DNA of 64,000 nucleotides, taken from the NCBI GenBank assembly GCA_030522415.1, contig CM060121.1:18300642-18364641 (forward strand), written 5' to 3'. The translations under genes and the position numbers were made by a program. The notes under the pieces are model-generated. The model ran no database searches and had not been told where the DNA came from. It saw only the letters and a program-made list of their open reading frames with translations. The DNA is from Channallabes apus. Lineage: Eukaryota; Chordata; Actinopteri; Siluriformes; Clariidae. Shown piece by piece: positions 1-10,439 of this stretch (position 1 is the first letter of the stretch; the number at the start of each line of letters is the position of its first letter).

Positions 1-125
1 TGCCTTGATACAGCACTCTGGGAACAGCCTATTCGTTCAGAAATTTCTCTTTGTGTCTTACCCTCTTGCTTGAGGGTGTCAATGATTGCCTTCTGGACAG
101 CAGTCAGGTCGACAGTCTTACCCAT
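1..125 (-). CDS. Tc1-like transposase, N-terminus (runs off window edge)
   Basis: Reading leftward from an ATG at 125, 41 codons stay open to the window edge. The peptide begins MGKTVDLTAVQK and continues with an IGCSQSAVSR segment, the first DNA-binding helix-turn-helix (paired-like) of a fish Tc1 family transposase. It would bind the element's terminal repeats in the nucleus. The catalytic DDE part lies beyond the window, so intactness cannot be judged. It sits in the presumed intron after GCAT exon 5. Family membership is recognised from general knowledge of fish Tc1 proteins. Confidence 0.75.
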   Translation of the reverse strand, partial: MGKTVDLTAVQKAIIDTLKQEGKTQREISERIGCSQSAVSR

Positions 126-430
126 GATTGCGGTTTTGAGTAATGAACCAGGCTGGGAGTTTTTAAAAGCCTCAGGAATCTTTTGCAGGTGTTTAGAGTT
201 AATTAGTTGATTCAGATGATTAGGTTAATAGCTCGTTTAGAGAACCTTTTCATGATATGCTAATTTTTTTAGATAGGGATTTTGGGTTTTCATGAGCTGT
301 ATGCCACAGTCATCAATATTGAAACAATAAAAGGCTTGAACTACTTCAGTTGTGTGTAATGAATCTAAAATATATGAAAGCCTAATGTTTGTCAGTACAT
401 TACAGAAAATAATGAACTTTATCACAATAT
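1..430 (-). mobile_element. Tc1-like element, 5' part with leader region
   Basis: This is the leader of the transposase at 1-125. A related leader, with CCCATGATTG next to the start and a TGTGTAATGAATCTA stretch, is found again at about 11270-11405, so the two are copies of one family. The outer end is not sharply defined; it stops near a CA microsatellite at 454. Confidence 0.6.
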
Positions 431-453
431 GCTAATTTTTATATCCATGATCT

Positions 454-480
454 GCACACACACACACACACACACACACA
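454..480. repeat. (CA)n microsatellite
   Basis: An uninterrupted CA dinucleotide run between two transposon fragments. Confidence 0.9.
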
Positions 481-640
481 GAGTGGCTTGCAAAAGTATT
501 CGGCTCCCTTGAACTTTTCCACATTTTGTCACATTACAGCCACAAACATGAATCAATTTTATTGGAATTCCACATGAAACACCAATACAAAGTGGTGTAC
601 ACATGAGAAGTGGAACGAAAATCATACACGATTCCAATTT
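481..640. mobile_element. Terminal repeat fragment of another Tc1-like family
   Basis: The start GTGGCTTGCAAAAGTATTCGG matches the widely dispersed fish Tc1 terminal-repeat type that begins at a TA target. Only about 160 bases remain and no transposase follows. From about 641 to 1514 I see AT-rich intron with no gene. Confidence 0.55.
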
Positions 641-1514
641 GTTTGGTTATGTTGTCCCAAGGACAAAACGGGGGGAAATATGATGAAAATTATTAATTGT
701 GCCTTCCTGAGTGGGTGGGTGTGGGTGTGTGTGTGATAAGAGAAAAAATGAGCGTGTTCATGCAAGACAAAGAAGATTTTGAAGATTATCTGCCTGGGAA
801 GTGAAATAGAAGTCAGCATAAAGTATGGGTCATTCTACAGATAAGGTGGAATTCCTTGAAATGTATTTTTTTCTTTCACACCTACAACTTCTTTAAAAGC
901 AAGAACTTACTATTAATCTTTATGAATCCACAAAAAGTGAGCTTAATATTTTTAAAAATACATTTAATTAAACAACTAATATGTTATGACACCAACACAC
1001 TGGTGTTACCTATTATCTTAACATTATTTTTTTTCTCATTACAGAGAACACTTGTATATTTAGTTAGGCAGAGTAGATGAATGATAAGACCAAAAATTAC
1101 TTAATTATTTATATATTTTAAATACAATTGCATGTTTTTAATGTGGTGTGATGGTTTAAAAAATACAGTTATAATATCACACCACAGTAAAAGCATTTAG
1201 TAACACCAATGACACAGGGAAACACCAATGATGAGTAGGTCATTTAAAACATTATACTTTTTAAATTTACATTCCAGTTAATTTAAAATATTGAGTTTTA
1301 ACTGGTCAATTTCAACTCCTCATTCTTTCATTATTTTGCATCAGCAAAATTAAGTGACCATTTTTGTAGAATGATTTATATGCTTTGTCATATAAAATAA
1401 TCCTCTATTATAAAAAAAAGAAAGAAAAAAAGAAGGGATGATGCTTTTCCAATTCGGACCTGTTGCAACAGTTTCCTACTTTTTTCTACCTACTCTGATG
1501 ATTGGGAATCCAAT

Positions 1515-1625
1515 CCATTTTGATTCATACACATTCACATTCCATACAGCTTTACACAATCAAAAGAATTATTTGAGACAATGACAATTGCTAAAAGCGC
1601 TATACAAATAAAACTGAATTCAATT
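1515..1625 (-). repeat. Teleost interspersed repeat fragment
   Basis: This stretch is the reverse complement of the start of the repeat at 33749-33860; both contain the TTTGTATAGCGCTTTTAACAA-type core and the CAAAAGAATTATTT segment. It is a short end fragment and its class is unknown. Confidence 0.6.
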
Positions 1626-1737
1626 GATGATTGATCTTTTTAATAAATTTCTACCACAACACATACAAGCTTTGTATGAAGAATATTTATTTTAAACAGT
1701 ACATGGCAGATGATTCCATGTAACGTCTTCTACTCAC

Positions 1738-1892
1738 CGTCCACGAGAACCCAAGAAACCTGTTGCATGGCATTCGTCGATAAAGACCAACGCTCCATAC
1801 TGCTCAGCAAGATCACAGATACCCACCAGCGGAGCCACATCACCATCCATAGAGAACACTCCATCAGTTACCACCAGCCTGAGGCGGCAGGA
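1738..1892 (-). CDS. gcat: GCAT exon 5 (2-amino-3-ketobutyrate CoA ligase)
   Basis: Glycine C-acetyltransferase is a mitochondrial pyridoxal-phosphate enzyme. It condenses or cleaves 2-amino-3-ketobutyrate with CoA to give glycine and acetyl-CoA, the second step of threonine breakdown. This 155-bp exon encodes [16 protein letters not shown] and then [12 protein letters not shown]. The aspartate of the DECHATG motif is, in this family, the residue that contacts the cofactor ring nitrogen, and the histidine is conserved. The acceptor ends ATATAG and the donor reads GTGAGT; the exon enters in phase 0 and leaves in phase 2. The exon with the cofactor-binding lysine lies off the left edge. A Tc1 end fragment begins about 22 bp upstream of the acceptor. 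Confidence 0.93.
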
Positions 1893-1914
1893 CTATATGT
1901 AAAAAATAAGACAT

Positions 1915-2060
1915 GCAGTGCTGTGAAAAAGTATTTGCCCCTTCCTGATAATTTTTTTTTATTTGATTGAGATCACCAAACAAATTTTAATATTACACAA
2001 AGATAACCCAAGAAAATATAAAGTGCAGGATTTACTGCAGTTTAATATACCAGATTTTTT
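1915..2060. mobile_element. Tc1-like terminal repeat fragment in GCAT intron 4
   Basis: It begins CAGTGCTGTGAAAAAGTATT followed by TGCCCC, a relative of the terminal repeats of the intact element at 31513-33133 (CAGTGATGTGAAAAACTATT). Only one end remains. The rest of intron 4 (2061-2330) is unremarkable. Confidence 0.6.
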
Positions 2061-2330
2061 TTTTTAATGTTACTCATTTGATCAGGTTTGAATGCAGATT
2101 AATTCCATGTTAAGAACAACAAAAGCTCAAAAATGAAGCATAGAGAACTATGGCCAGCTTGGTTTTGGACAACAGAGGACCATGCTAATTCTGAGCTGCA
2201 TTCAGCCCATTCCAACATGACAGCTATGCCAACCTGGCAGGATGGATATACTCTTTTCTTAAGATATTTGTCAGTGTGTTAGCCTAGCCTAGCTAGTGCA
2301 TGGCTGCTGAGTATAATCAAATGTGTCTAC

Positions 2331-2477
2331 CTGGGACTCTTTCAGCTTTTCTTCCAAATCATCCAGGTTCATGTGTTTGTAGCGGAACTTTTGCGCCCGA
2401 CACAGTCGAATTCCATCGATGATTGAGGCATGGTTCAGTTCATCAGATAACACGGCATCATCCGGTCCCAGCAGAAC
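2331..2477 (-). CDS. gcat: GCAT exon 4
   Basis: This 147-bp exon (49 codons, phase 0 at both ends) encodes a segment starting [20 protein letters not shown] and ending with LEEKLKESQ. It is part of the large cofactor-binding domain of the fold-type I aminotransferase-like enzyme. The [12 protein letters not shown] motif is characteristic of the alpha-oxoamine synthase family (GCAT, ALAS, KBL), with the histidine near the cofactor. The acceptor is TTTGATTGTAG and the donor GTAGAC. It joins exon 3 (...GLFE) and exon 5 without a frame break. Confidence 0.95.
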
Positions 2478-3023
2478 CTACAATCAAAAAACATTTTAAT
2501 GTTACATTTAAGAAGATTTCACATGACTTAAAAAGATTAATCAGAAATATAGATTCAATATACTGTGTTAGCAAGCCCACTGCCAAAGTAAGAGCTTTGA
2601 TGTACTCCCCAGTTCCATATTTTGGTTGCACAAAAAAGAACATCATGTAGTGCACATGTAATTTGCAGGCCATTGGCTGGCATTTTATCAATAAGCTGTG
2701 GAATGCTAAATTTGTATGCATTTTAATTGGTTAGCCAGGTTGCATACTGTACATGTTGTACTAGAACAGTGGTTCCAACTGTGGTACTGAAGGACCCCTT
2801 GCCCTGCACATTTCTGTGACATTTCAGTCCCAGTACATTTTATTTAATTGATGAGAAACTTTTTTACAGTCAGCAAGATATTAAACATATGTACATACAA
2901 CTTTTATTTTTTGCATATGCTTTATATCAGAATGAAATACTTTTCTTTGCACATTTAAACTTTGTGAGGAAGCAGGGGTCATAGCGAAAGATCAACCATG
3001 AAAAAGCACCTCAAGAGCAGACA

Positions 3024-3117
3024 GGGTTAAGGGCCTTGCTCAAGGTGGCATTTTGGTGGACCTGGGGCTTGAACAGCTGACCTTACAAGCGGTAACCCAG
3101 AGCCTTACCACTGCACA
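3024..3117 (-). repeat. SINE-like fragment
   Basis: The stretch reads AGGGTTAAGGGCCTTGCTCAAG and continues to a degenerate tRNA-like part, the same head-to-tail pattern (reversed) as the SINE at 11583-11783. Around it, 2478-3020 is AT-rich intron 3 with nothing else recognised. Confidence 0.5.
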
Positions 3118-3199
3118 AAAATATTCATGGTCTGTTAAAAATGGGACTCAAACCCACACCTCTGGGGGAAACTGAGACCCAAACTCACTTCACACTGCG

Positions 3200-4125
3200 C
3201 AATGTGACGTCGTAGTGACGTCTTTTCCATGTAATTTTTGGACGTCCAATTTCCGTCCATTGATGGGGTTGTTTTGTAACGCCAGGCGACGTCTAATGTT
3301 GACGTTGGTGGGAACTCCATGCAAGGGCTATTTATAGTCCAAAAGTGGTCGTTTGTGGACATCTTTTCAACATAAAATTTTGACTTAACACCTCATTTTT
3401 ATACAACTTCTATGTAGTCCTATGTTTCAAGAGGATGAATGACATATTTTCTGTATGATGTATTCATTTTCCTGTAGCTTTGTTTGGCTCAGCAGTTTGA
3501 ACTGGAAATGCATTACACCTTTGTATGCTAATCACCTGCTGCTGAGACAATCAAGAACAGTATGCCACCTTCTGAAATAGGACTAGATCATGTCTACCAA
3601 TGTAGCGTTTTTCACCACTAGAAGGATCTTGGAGAGACGAGTTGGCTTGATTGCTTCCCAATGCAAGCGGCTGGGAGTACTTTATTTCTTCACAGCACAC
3701 AAAGCATGGGAAACACATTCACTCGAGAACCAGACCAAATTCAGCCTTAGCATGAACCAGAGCACATTCAACAGGTCACACACACACATACATAACACAC
3801 CCAACTTGGCCGAAGACACCAAACCAAACACCTTTCCCCAACAGGGTGGACACACAGCAACCCCCCCGCTAAGCATGACGGTCGTCAGCCGCCGCCCCCA
3901 CCCGAGCTGCGACCGTCCCTGGTCACCATGACTCTCTCAGAGGGCGTGGGCAGGGCGGTCAAATGTTGAACGTCAAAATGACGTCCAAGTTGGGTCATGG
4001 TTGGACGTCCAAATAGTGGACCTAGTTTGGACGTCGAATAGATGTCCAGAATTAGTCATGGACCGATGGACCCAATATAGACATGATCTGCACGTCTATC
4101 CGACGTCCAGTGTTTAGTGGGTTAA
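3200..4125. repeat. Dispersed DNA rich in GACGTC / GGACGTCC motifs
   Basis: Both flanks of this roughly 0.9-kb stretch carry many ACGTC cores in both orientations (for example TGACGTCGTAGTGACGTC near 3209 and TTGGACGTCCAAAT near 4000). The right end reads CCAGTGTTTAGTGGGTTAA. The arrangement suggests a non-autonomous DNA transposon with subterminal motif arrays, possibly CACTA-like, but I could not define the left end or a target duplication. The middle (3590-3960) has no recognisable gene. From 4136 to 4440 nothing is seen. Confidence 0.4.
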
Positions 4126-4440
4126 CCTTGCTTCTGTCAATGTGTGCAGTGCATTAGGTGAGGGATTTGGATGTGCAGAACATGTTACATAAGTGTGTTG
4201 TAACACCATACAGTGCATAATATTTTAATTTATAATATTTTAAATATGCATCAAATAAATCTTGTTTTAACAAAGTTGTTCTTTTGGTCAAGCGTCACCA
4301 AAAAAATCTAGCTGTCCAGACTCAACATCTGTTTGTTCCAGGAACGCCAGCTAAGCCTTTAAGATGACAATAGAAACAACAGAATAGGACAGAGCACACA
4401 TATTCTCATGGTAACAAAATGCATTAAATAGTAGAAATAC

Positions 4441-4542
4441 CTCAAAGAGACCAGCATTGGCATCAAAACAGCTTGCATACAGGATGCAGTCTTCTCTTTC
4501 ATGAAACTGAGCTAGCTTCTGCTCCAACTGCTTATGAATATC
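4441..4542 (-). CDS. gcat: GCAT exon 3
   Basis: A 102-bp, phase 0-0 exon of 34 codons containing [18 protein letters not shown] and then [15 protein letters not shown]. In the family this part carries the H(K/R)xLE...F motif and the SCFDAN segment that shapes the cofactor and CoA site. The acceptor is TTTATCCCAG and the donor GTATTT. It is continuous in frame with exons 2 and 4. Confidence 0.95.
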
Positions 4543-4632
4543 CTGGGATAAAATAATCAAAAATAAATGTCTGGTCACAAAAGTCACTGTGTCTGTAGTC
4601 ATGTTTCATTTATTAATGAGCTTTTTCTTCAC

Positions 4633-4763
4633 CTGTGTCCCACAAATGAACCTGACGGAACTCAGACCAGCTCCATATTTCTGCAATGCTTCAATTCCAG
4701 ACTGAATGACCTCTGGATGACTGGACAGGCCCAAGTAGTTATTGGCACAGAAGTTCAATATAT
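4633..4763 (-). CDS. gcat: GCAT exon 2
   Basis: A 131-bp exon entered in phase 1 and left in phase 0. It encodes [20 protein letters not shown] followed by [14 protein letters not shown]. The N-NYLGL and [12 protein letters not shown] motifs are hallmarks of the GCAT/KBL family, forming the substrate and cofactor phosphate pocket. The acceptor is CATTTTAG and the donor GTGAAG. Intron 1 (4764-5425) is AT-rich and shows no repeat that I recognise. Confidence 0.95.
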
Positions 4764-5425
4764 CTAAAATGTATATAGATATAAGCAGCATCACGTTACA
4801 CTAACAGCACAGGATGATGGGACAATTTGAAATATACTAAATATACTGAAGTTTGGGAGAAAAATGTAATAGAGTTGCAAAATTTTATTTTCACATACAC
4901 AACTATACACAGCATGACATGCAGTGAAATGCTTATAAGACTGTCCATGACCTGAATTTGAATAGAAAGGTATAGAGATAAAAGGTTTTCACTGCAGAAT
5001 TAAACTGCTATTAAACTAAAGATTAATTTAAAATTCTAATAGAAAAAAATGGAATTCAATGTACAGATTTACAAAAGGTACAATAAAATATGACAAAATA
5101 CACAAAACTATTGTGTTGAGTTTAATTGTGGTGTTAGTCTTAATTTAGTTAAAGTTCATTTAGCTTAACTTAGTGGTCAAAGTTTCTTGCCCTTTGCCAG
5201 TGAAATAATTACACACTGTGTCAAAGCAATCCATGTTTAATGGGCAGAATATTCATACTTAGTTTTAATATAACAGAGAGTTATTCCACACAGAGTTTTA
5301 CTTTGCGCTTGTGAAATGCAAGTAAACATAATTTAACTTCCTGGATTTTTTTGTTGCAATTGCTCAACATGTGTCAGTGCTATAGCTCGTGTAATGTATA
5401 AGAATCACTGAAATCCTCCGCTCAC

Positions 5426-5645
5426 CGCCACGAGTGCCGTCCACATTGATATGCGGTCCCTGGCTGGAGGTAATGATTCTCTCCCCTTTCCAGGTCCCAG
5501 CGGCGCGGATCGTCTCCAGCTCGCCCTCCAGCACTGACCGCGCCTGCGCGATCGCGGAATAAGGTCGAGTCGAAATTACATTCTGGCTCTTCAGAATTTC
5601 TCTCAAAGGAGTTTTGAGTTGGCCAACAATTTTGCGAAGTGACAT
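5426..5645 (-). CDS. gcat: GCAT exon 1 with start codon and mitochondrial leader
   Basis: The ATG at 5645 opens MSLRKIVGQLKTPLREILKS. This arginine/lysine-rich, acid-free start fits a mitochondrial targeting peptide, as expected for a matrix enzyme. The mature start is marked by the LEGELETIRAAGTWKGERII segment typical of GCAT. The exon leaves in phase 1 (VDGTRG) at the donor GTGAGC and joins [10 protein letters not shown] of exon 2. The ATG is chosen because it gives a leader in frame with the conserved part and sits just inside a GC-richer promoter region. A second reading frame in the same stretch is a shadow. Confidence 0.92.
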
Positions 5646-6126
5646 GGCGCTTTGCTGTCAAAGACGAAAGGAACGTGTTGCAACGACGTCGAACAGCGCA
5701 CTAACCTACTCGTACTAATGTAGTACGGGTAGTACGCGCCCTCGCACGGTCACTCTGGGCGCAGCTAAATCGACCAATCAAAGCGAGACGTAGGCGTGGC
5801 CTCCGATGGTGCCTTCCCTTGTTGTCACACGTTCCTCTTTATTTAATTAGTTTGGAAGTTGGACACTCAGTAGAAATATATTTTTTTAAAAATCTACTTA
5901 TATGCAATAAAACTGCACGTTAGCGGTAATCATTGTTCGCAGGCCTACTGAAACAGCTGGGCGGAAGTGCTTACGTCATTTACGCGCGAGGAGCTGCAGT
6001 CAGCCAATGCACAGCGAATGTGGAGCATTTAATGTTTTGTTAAAATTGTGCAAAATATTATAATTAGGTTGCGTTACATAATTTTGTTTATTTACTCTTT
6101 TATTTTGTGAGTTACGGGTGCTGGAG
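5646..6126. promoter_or_regulatory. GCAT promoter, possibly bidirectional
   Basis: A locally GC-rich, CpG-containing stretch lies between the GCAT start and a possible plus-strand exon at 6127. It contains CCAAT boxes (CCAATCA at 5774, CCAATG at 6004), a cyclic-AMP-response-like TTACGTCATT at 5971 and an ETS-like GCGGAAGTG at 5961. No TATA box is evident. The motif calls are by eye. Confidence 0.5.
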
Positions 6127-6225
6127 ATGTGTCTGTGGAGTGAAAAATATTCAACTCACTTTGGATTTTACGCTTTGTATTTAATCTATTTGAAAGGGAG
6201 AAACAGAACTAATGATCAAATGAAG
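6127..6225 (+). other. Possible divergent first exon (33 codons)
   Basis: From an ATG at 6127, 33 codons stay open (MCLWSEKYSTHFGFYALYLI start) to a strong donor, AAATGAAG|GTAAGT, in phase 0. It lies head-to-head with GCAT downstream of CRE-like and CCAAT motifs. The peptide resembles nothing I know, and it may equally be a non-coding first exon. No matching second exon was found; 6226-7700 is AT-rich intergenic or intronic DNA with short low-complexity runs only. Confidence 0.3.
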
Positions 6226-7704
6226 GTAAGTAAAATTAATAAAATACTTGGTTTGCATTAGTAGGAGCAAGCGGGGGGCATGTTTACTACTATCTACCAT
6301 CTAATAGCTTGATGTTCGAGATAAAGAGGAAGTGAGAAATGGTGGAAAGTGGGAGAGAGACCGTGAGATGCAGCGAGCTATTTTTCCAGACGAATGTTGG
6401 AGTAAATACTTGTTAGCAGCCATGCCATATCCTCTGGGGTGACTTTATTGCTACAAGGCTCTACATTTTCTTGGGCAAGCTCCTTTTGTAGCTGTTTCTT
6501 TCTCCTCTCCTTACGAGGCATGTCTGGAATGTTTATTATATTATTAGTAATAATTAAAAAAGAAATCTATACACATAAAACACACAATCATGCACATGCA
6601 GTGCTTATTAAATGTTTAAACTGTAGAGATAAAATGCTGATTTTACAGCAGTAAAATTATTGTATCTAATTTGAAATATAACCCTAATATCTGTTACTTA
6701 ATACATTTTCTTTAAAAACTGTTTTTTTTATCATAAATATAATAATCCATAATTATGTGGATATCCATATTAGATCGTTTTTAGTGAAATAAAAGCCCCC
6801 CAGAAAAGAACGGAAAAGTCCTGTAACTTACTTTAAGTTCAAGGGCGAGCATTGGTTAATGGCAGTCATGTGACTGATGCAAGCCAGATCCTTTTATTTA
6901 TCAAAATTGAGATTAATAGTTACATTTTATTGTTGAGGGGCAAAGACAGGGCTTCATACGCACATACACATAAAAAAAACTAAACACAACAATACCGCCA
7001 AAAAAAAACAAGAAAAGGGCACTTGAGGCATCCTGGAGGAAAGGGGCGGGTACTCAAGCACACTTCCCCCCCCACACTGCACGTGCCTGCTCAAAAGTAT
7101 ATTTTAACAAATAAAATAAGTAAAATACATATTAATTTACAAATGTTATCCGTCCAAAGCCTTTTTTAGGAATCAGACATTGATGTGAATTGTTCTTTTT
7201 GTCAATCCCATGAAGAAAACTTCACTTGTTTAGGCAGTGTTCTTACACATAGACATTTTGGTCAGAATTCCTAATATTCAGCCAAACTGATTTTAAAACT
7301 GACTTTTTCTGTTTTAAAGATGATAAAGATTTTGGGGGGATTTATTGGCTACTCAAAAGAAAGGATTGGAAATGATACATAAGTTTACTAAATATCATAT
7401 CCCTAAACAAAAATTTACCGGTTCTAATCTTTTTCCTTGTATTCAAAAACGATCTAGACAGCTATATAGAAACACTACAAGACTCTTGTACAAGACAAGT
7501 TTTCTTGTATTCTTCCTTTTGTGTCATCTTAAGTTATAGAATCTCCACTTTGTGATTGTTTTATTATACCCTGGCTTCATCTTCTACTTCTTTGACCTTT
7601 TTTTTAATGTTGTTTATTTTATTGTTTGCACTGCTTTTCACGATAATATAAAAAAGTAACAACAACAAAAAAAAACAACCATGCATTTTTTTTAAGCAGA
7701 AACT

Positions 7705-7847
7705 ATTTTCCTATTGGCTAACTACCGTTACGTCATTGGGTACGATCACGTGTGAGCCTTGCGCGCGAGTTAGAAGGAAAGAAAACAGGGAGACTGACGG
7801 ATTGTGTTGACCTGCGTTGCGTCTGCTTGACGCGAGGAAAGCTCGTT
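7705..7847 (+). promoter_or_regulatory. Promoter of small-protein gene A
   Basis: Just upstream of the ATG at 7848 are an inverted CCAAT box (ATTGG at 7713), a CRE-like TTACGTCATT at 7728-7737 and an E-box CACGTG at 7747, followed by a GC-rich leader with several CpGs. This is the profile of a TATA-less vertebrate promoter. Confidence 0.5.
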
Positions 7848-7866
7848 ATGGAGTCAAATCGCTGCG
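7848..7866 (+). CDS. Small-protein gene A, exon 1
   Basis: The ATG opens MESNRC and the exon ends after one more base at the consensus donor G|GTAAGT (phase 1). The length matches the logic of gene B exon 1 at 28478, which is also a tiny phase-1 start exon. It sits directly downstream of a CRE/E-box/CCAAT promoter. I do not recognise the protein. The model depends on splicing to 9383, which also begins in phase 1. Confidence 0.5.
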
Positions 7867-8228
7867 GTAAGTAATGAAATGACGCGGTGCAACCAGTTAT
7901 TAGTTGTTTGGCGCGAGTCTGCGCGATCTTCGTTGATTTCTAACTTACGGAGCGCGAAGAGTAATCCATGTTCTTCCAGGAAATCCCCACACCTGCGACC
8001 TGTAAGGGATTTAAAAACGCCGGTTATAATGTATATACATTTTTATAGCTTGGTTTATTTGTGTCTCTCTGTTGTTACAATGCACGAACCTTTCTTTAAG
8101 ACCTTAGAAATCCACCAATAGCCATGTTTTATTTTTGGGTCTTTTAACTAGTCGTGTCGCAGTCGTGGAAACAAATCTACTAACTCGGTGAATATCAATA
8201 ATGGCTTGTTTTGATGGAACGCGAACTT

Positions 8229-8317
8229 GGCATCTTTGGTGAAAACTTTTCAGAAGACTGGAAGTGTAGATAAACCGTTTTCTACACCTCCAGTCGAAAG
8301 GTTTTCACCAACGATGC
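8229..8317. repeat. Short inverted repeat able to form a hairpin
   Basis: Left arm 8229-8270 (GCATCTTTGGTGAAAACTTT ...) and right arm 8281-8317 (ending GGTTTTCACCAACGATGC) are imperfect reverse complements around a loop of about 10 bases, inside intron 1 of gene A. It could be a tiny foldback transposon or a transcribed hairpin. Confidence 0.6.
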
Positions 8318-9382
8318 AAATGCTCCAGCGTTATCATTATCATTATAAAGCGTTTAAAAAAATATACCAGCTTTAACAAACTAACTCCGAGTGTCATTAT
8401 GTCTTTTGTTTGTGAGTTATTAGTTTTGTCATGTTGCCTAGTTATACTTTGAGAATCTTATGCTTTTGCTTATACTAGCAGAGAAATGACACAAGAAGGA
8501 GGGCAGCAGCAGCAGTGCTGGATGTCACACCTAACTGTTATTAAAAGCTGCTCTAGTTGTTGATATTTACATTTTTTTCCGTTCTTCTAAAATTAACTTA
8601 TTTTATCCAGAACTCCCTAACTCGAAAATAATCAGGTTGATAATTAATATATAAATTGAACCTGCTGTAGGCTCATGTCAACTACTTTTGTTTAAAGGCG
8701 AGTCAGTTTCCTCAGCATTTCCCCTGTGAGTTTAGAGAGGTGTGCAGCATTGTTTCTGTGAGTTGAGAGATGCATGCTTTGGTAATGTAAAAAACTGAAA
8801 ATGCACCTTCTTTAATGAACTATGCTCTTTTAGTATGTTCATGCATGCGCCTTTATGCTAACATGGTTCCTTTGGCTGTTCTGTCACTCATGACGAGAAG
8901 CCTGAATAGAGTTCTGAAAATTTTGAGAGCCCTCTGGCCGTTGAATCTGTAGGTCTCGAGTCTGTGGTCTGTGAATTTTTTGACTGATTTTGACTCACCA
9001 ACAGTAATGAGATCTGCTCTGTAGATAACAAAAGTTGGTACTGAATTAATTTGGTTAGTTACTCGTTCGGTGCCACAAAACTATTGAATTTTATACCTAG
9101 CCCTCAGTATGTTACTGTTAAAATATCAGGGTTTACTGGATATGATATGACAGTTAATTTCAGTAAATGTGAAGTACTGAGAATAGAAATAATTATGAAT
9201 TTCTTCAACAGAAATTTTCAAGAAACCTGAAAATCTGAATTTCAATGCCTTTTAGGTTTCATTTCTTTCAAAACATAGTATAGTGTTTTTGCGTTGTAGA
9301 GAAAAAAATTTTCATCATGAAAAATATTATCGCATGCTGTGTTTCTTAGTACCTCACTTATCCTCCTTAATTTTTGTTCCAG

Positions 9383-9457
9383 GTTCTAGGTTCACATGGA
9401 TTCGACGCACGCTAGAATCAGTCTTCCGTTTTCTCGTGTGTGGCTATGGCGAGTCAG
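9383..9457 (+). CDS. Small-protein gene A, exon 2
   Basis: A 75-bp exon, phase 1 on both sides, between TTTTTGTTCCAG and GTAAAT. In frame with exon 1 it encodes SRFTWIRRTLESVFRFLV followed by CGYGES. The segment is short, amphipathic to hydrophobic, with two arginines at the start, so it may sit at a membrane surface; that is inference. It occupies the place taken by the cysteine-rich exon at 41405 in gene B. From 9458 to 10439 there is AT-rich intron with short AAT runs and no repeat I can name. Confidence 0.5.
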
Positions 9458-10439
9458 GTAAATTGACTTTTGACCAAAGTACACACAGTAATGATGTACA
9501 ATAATTAATTGAATTAAACAGTAGAGAGTGGCTCTCATGTTTTAACATTAATTGAGGCATGGAACACCCATACTGGATCTCAGGGTAAGTCCAGTATTTC
9601 CCAAAATCTGAAATATACTTGCAGTGGTAGCCAGTGGAACGAGCTGGCATTACTTGCTAGGACAAAAGTGGTCTACTACATAAGCAAACACCAAATACAT
9701 ATGAACTTTAGCACAATATTTATTTGATATTTCTATTAATTTCATATTTCTGAGATCCAACCTACTAACCCACCCCTCCATCTATCCATATGTGAAGAGT
9801 AAGATTTAAACACTCTTTGGTGTACATGATGAACTGAATTTCATTTTATTTTAGCAACCTACAAACATGACTGGGCAAATAATAATAATAATAAAATGAG
9901 TCACATAGGCAAAGAAACAGCACAAATTCATAAGAGCACCTATGCTTATGCAACGTAATAATAATATAATAATAATAATAACGTTCACATTTTGTGAGTT
10001 CTACATTTTTGTGCTATCATTACCATATTCCATGAGCAGGGAACTTTACAAATTTTTAAAAATAACGTCAAAAGTAGTCTTTGGTTCTACATGTCATATC
10101 CAAAAACCCAAATGCTCAGTATGGTGCTTGAAGCCTTCCCCATCGACACATACCATCAAGATATACTGTATAAGTAGTTGGCTTTGTTTTTTTTAATCCA
10201 TGCCGTTTGGGTTTTAAAGGTTAATCTTTCTGGGTTTTTTTTTTAAGAAGAGCCCATTACCCCTTGTGAAACTGTGTTTCCTTGCACAGCATGTTTGATT
10301 AACAGTATGCTCTTCTTATTTTTTCGCAAGGCTGTTGTCCATTACATTTACTGTCTTAGTTCACCACTCTTGCGATAGAATAAACAGGTACAACTGTAAC
10401 GCAAGAAGGAACAGTTTTGTTTAAATTTCAATAATCACA

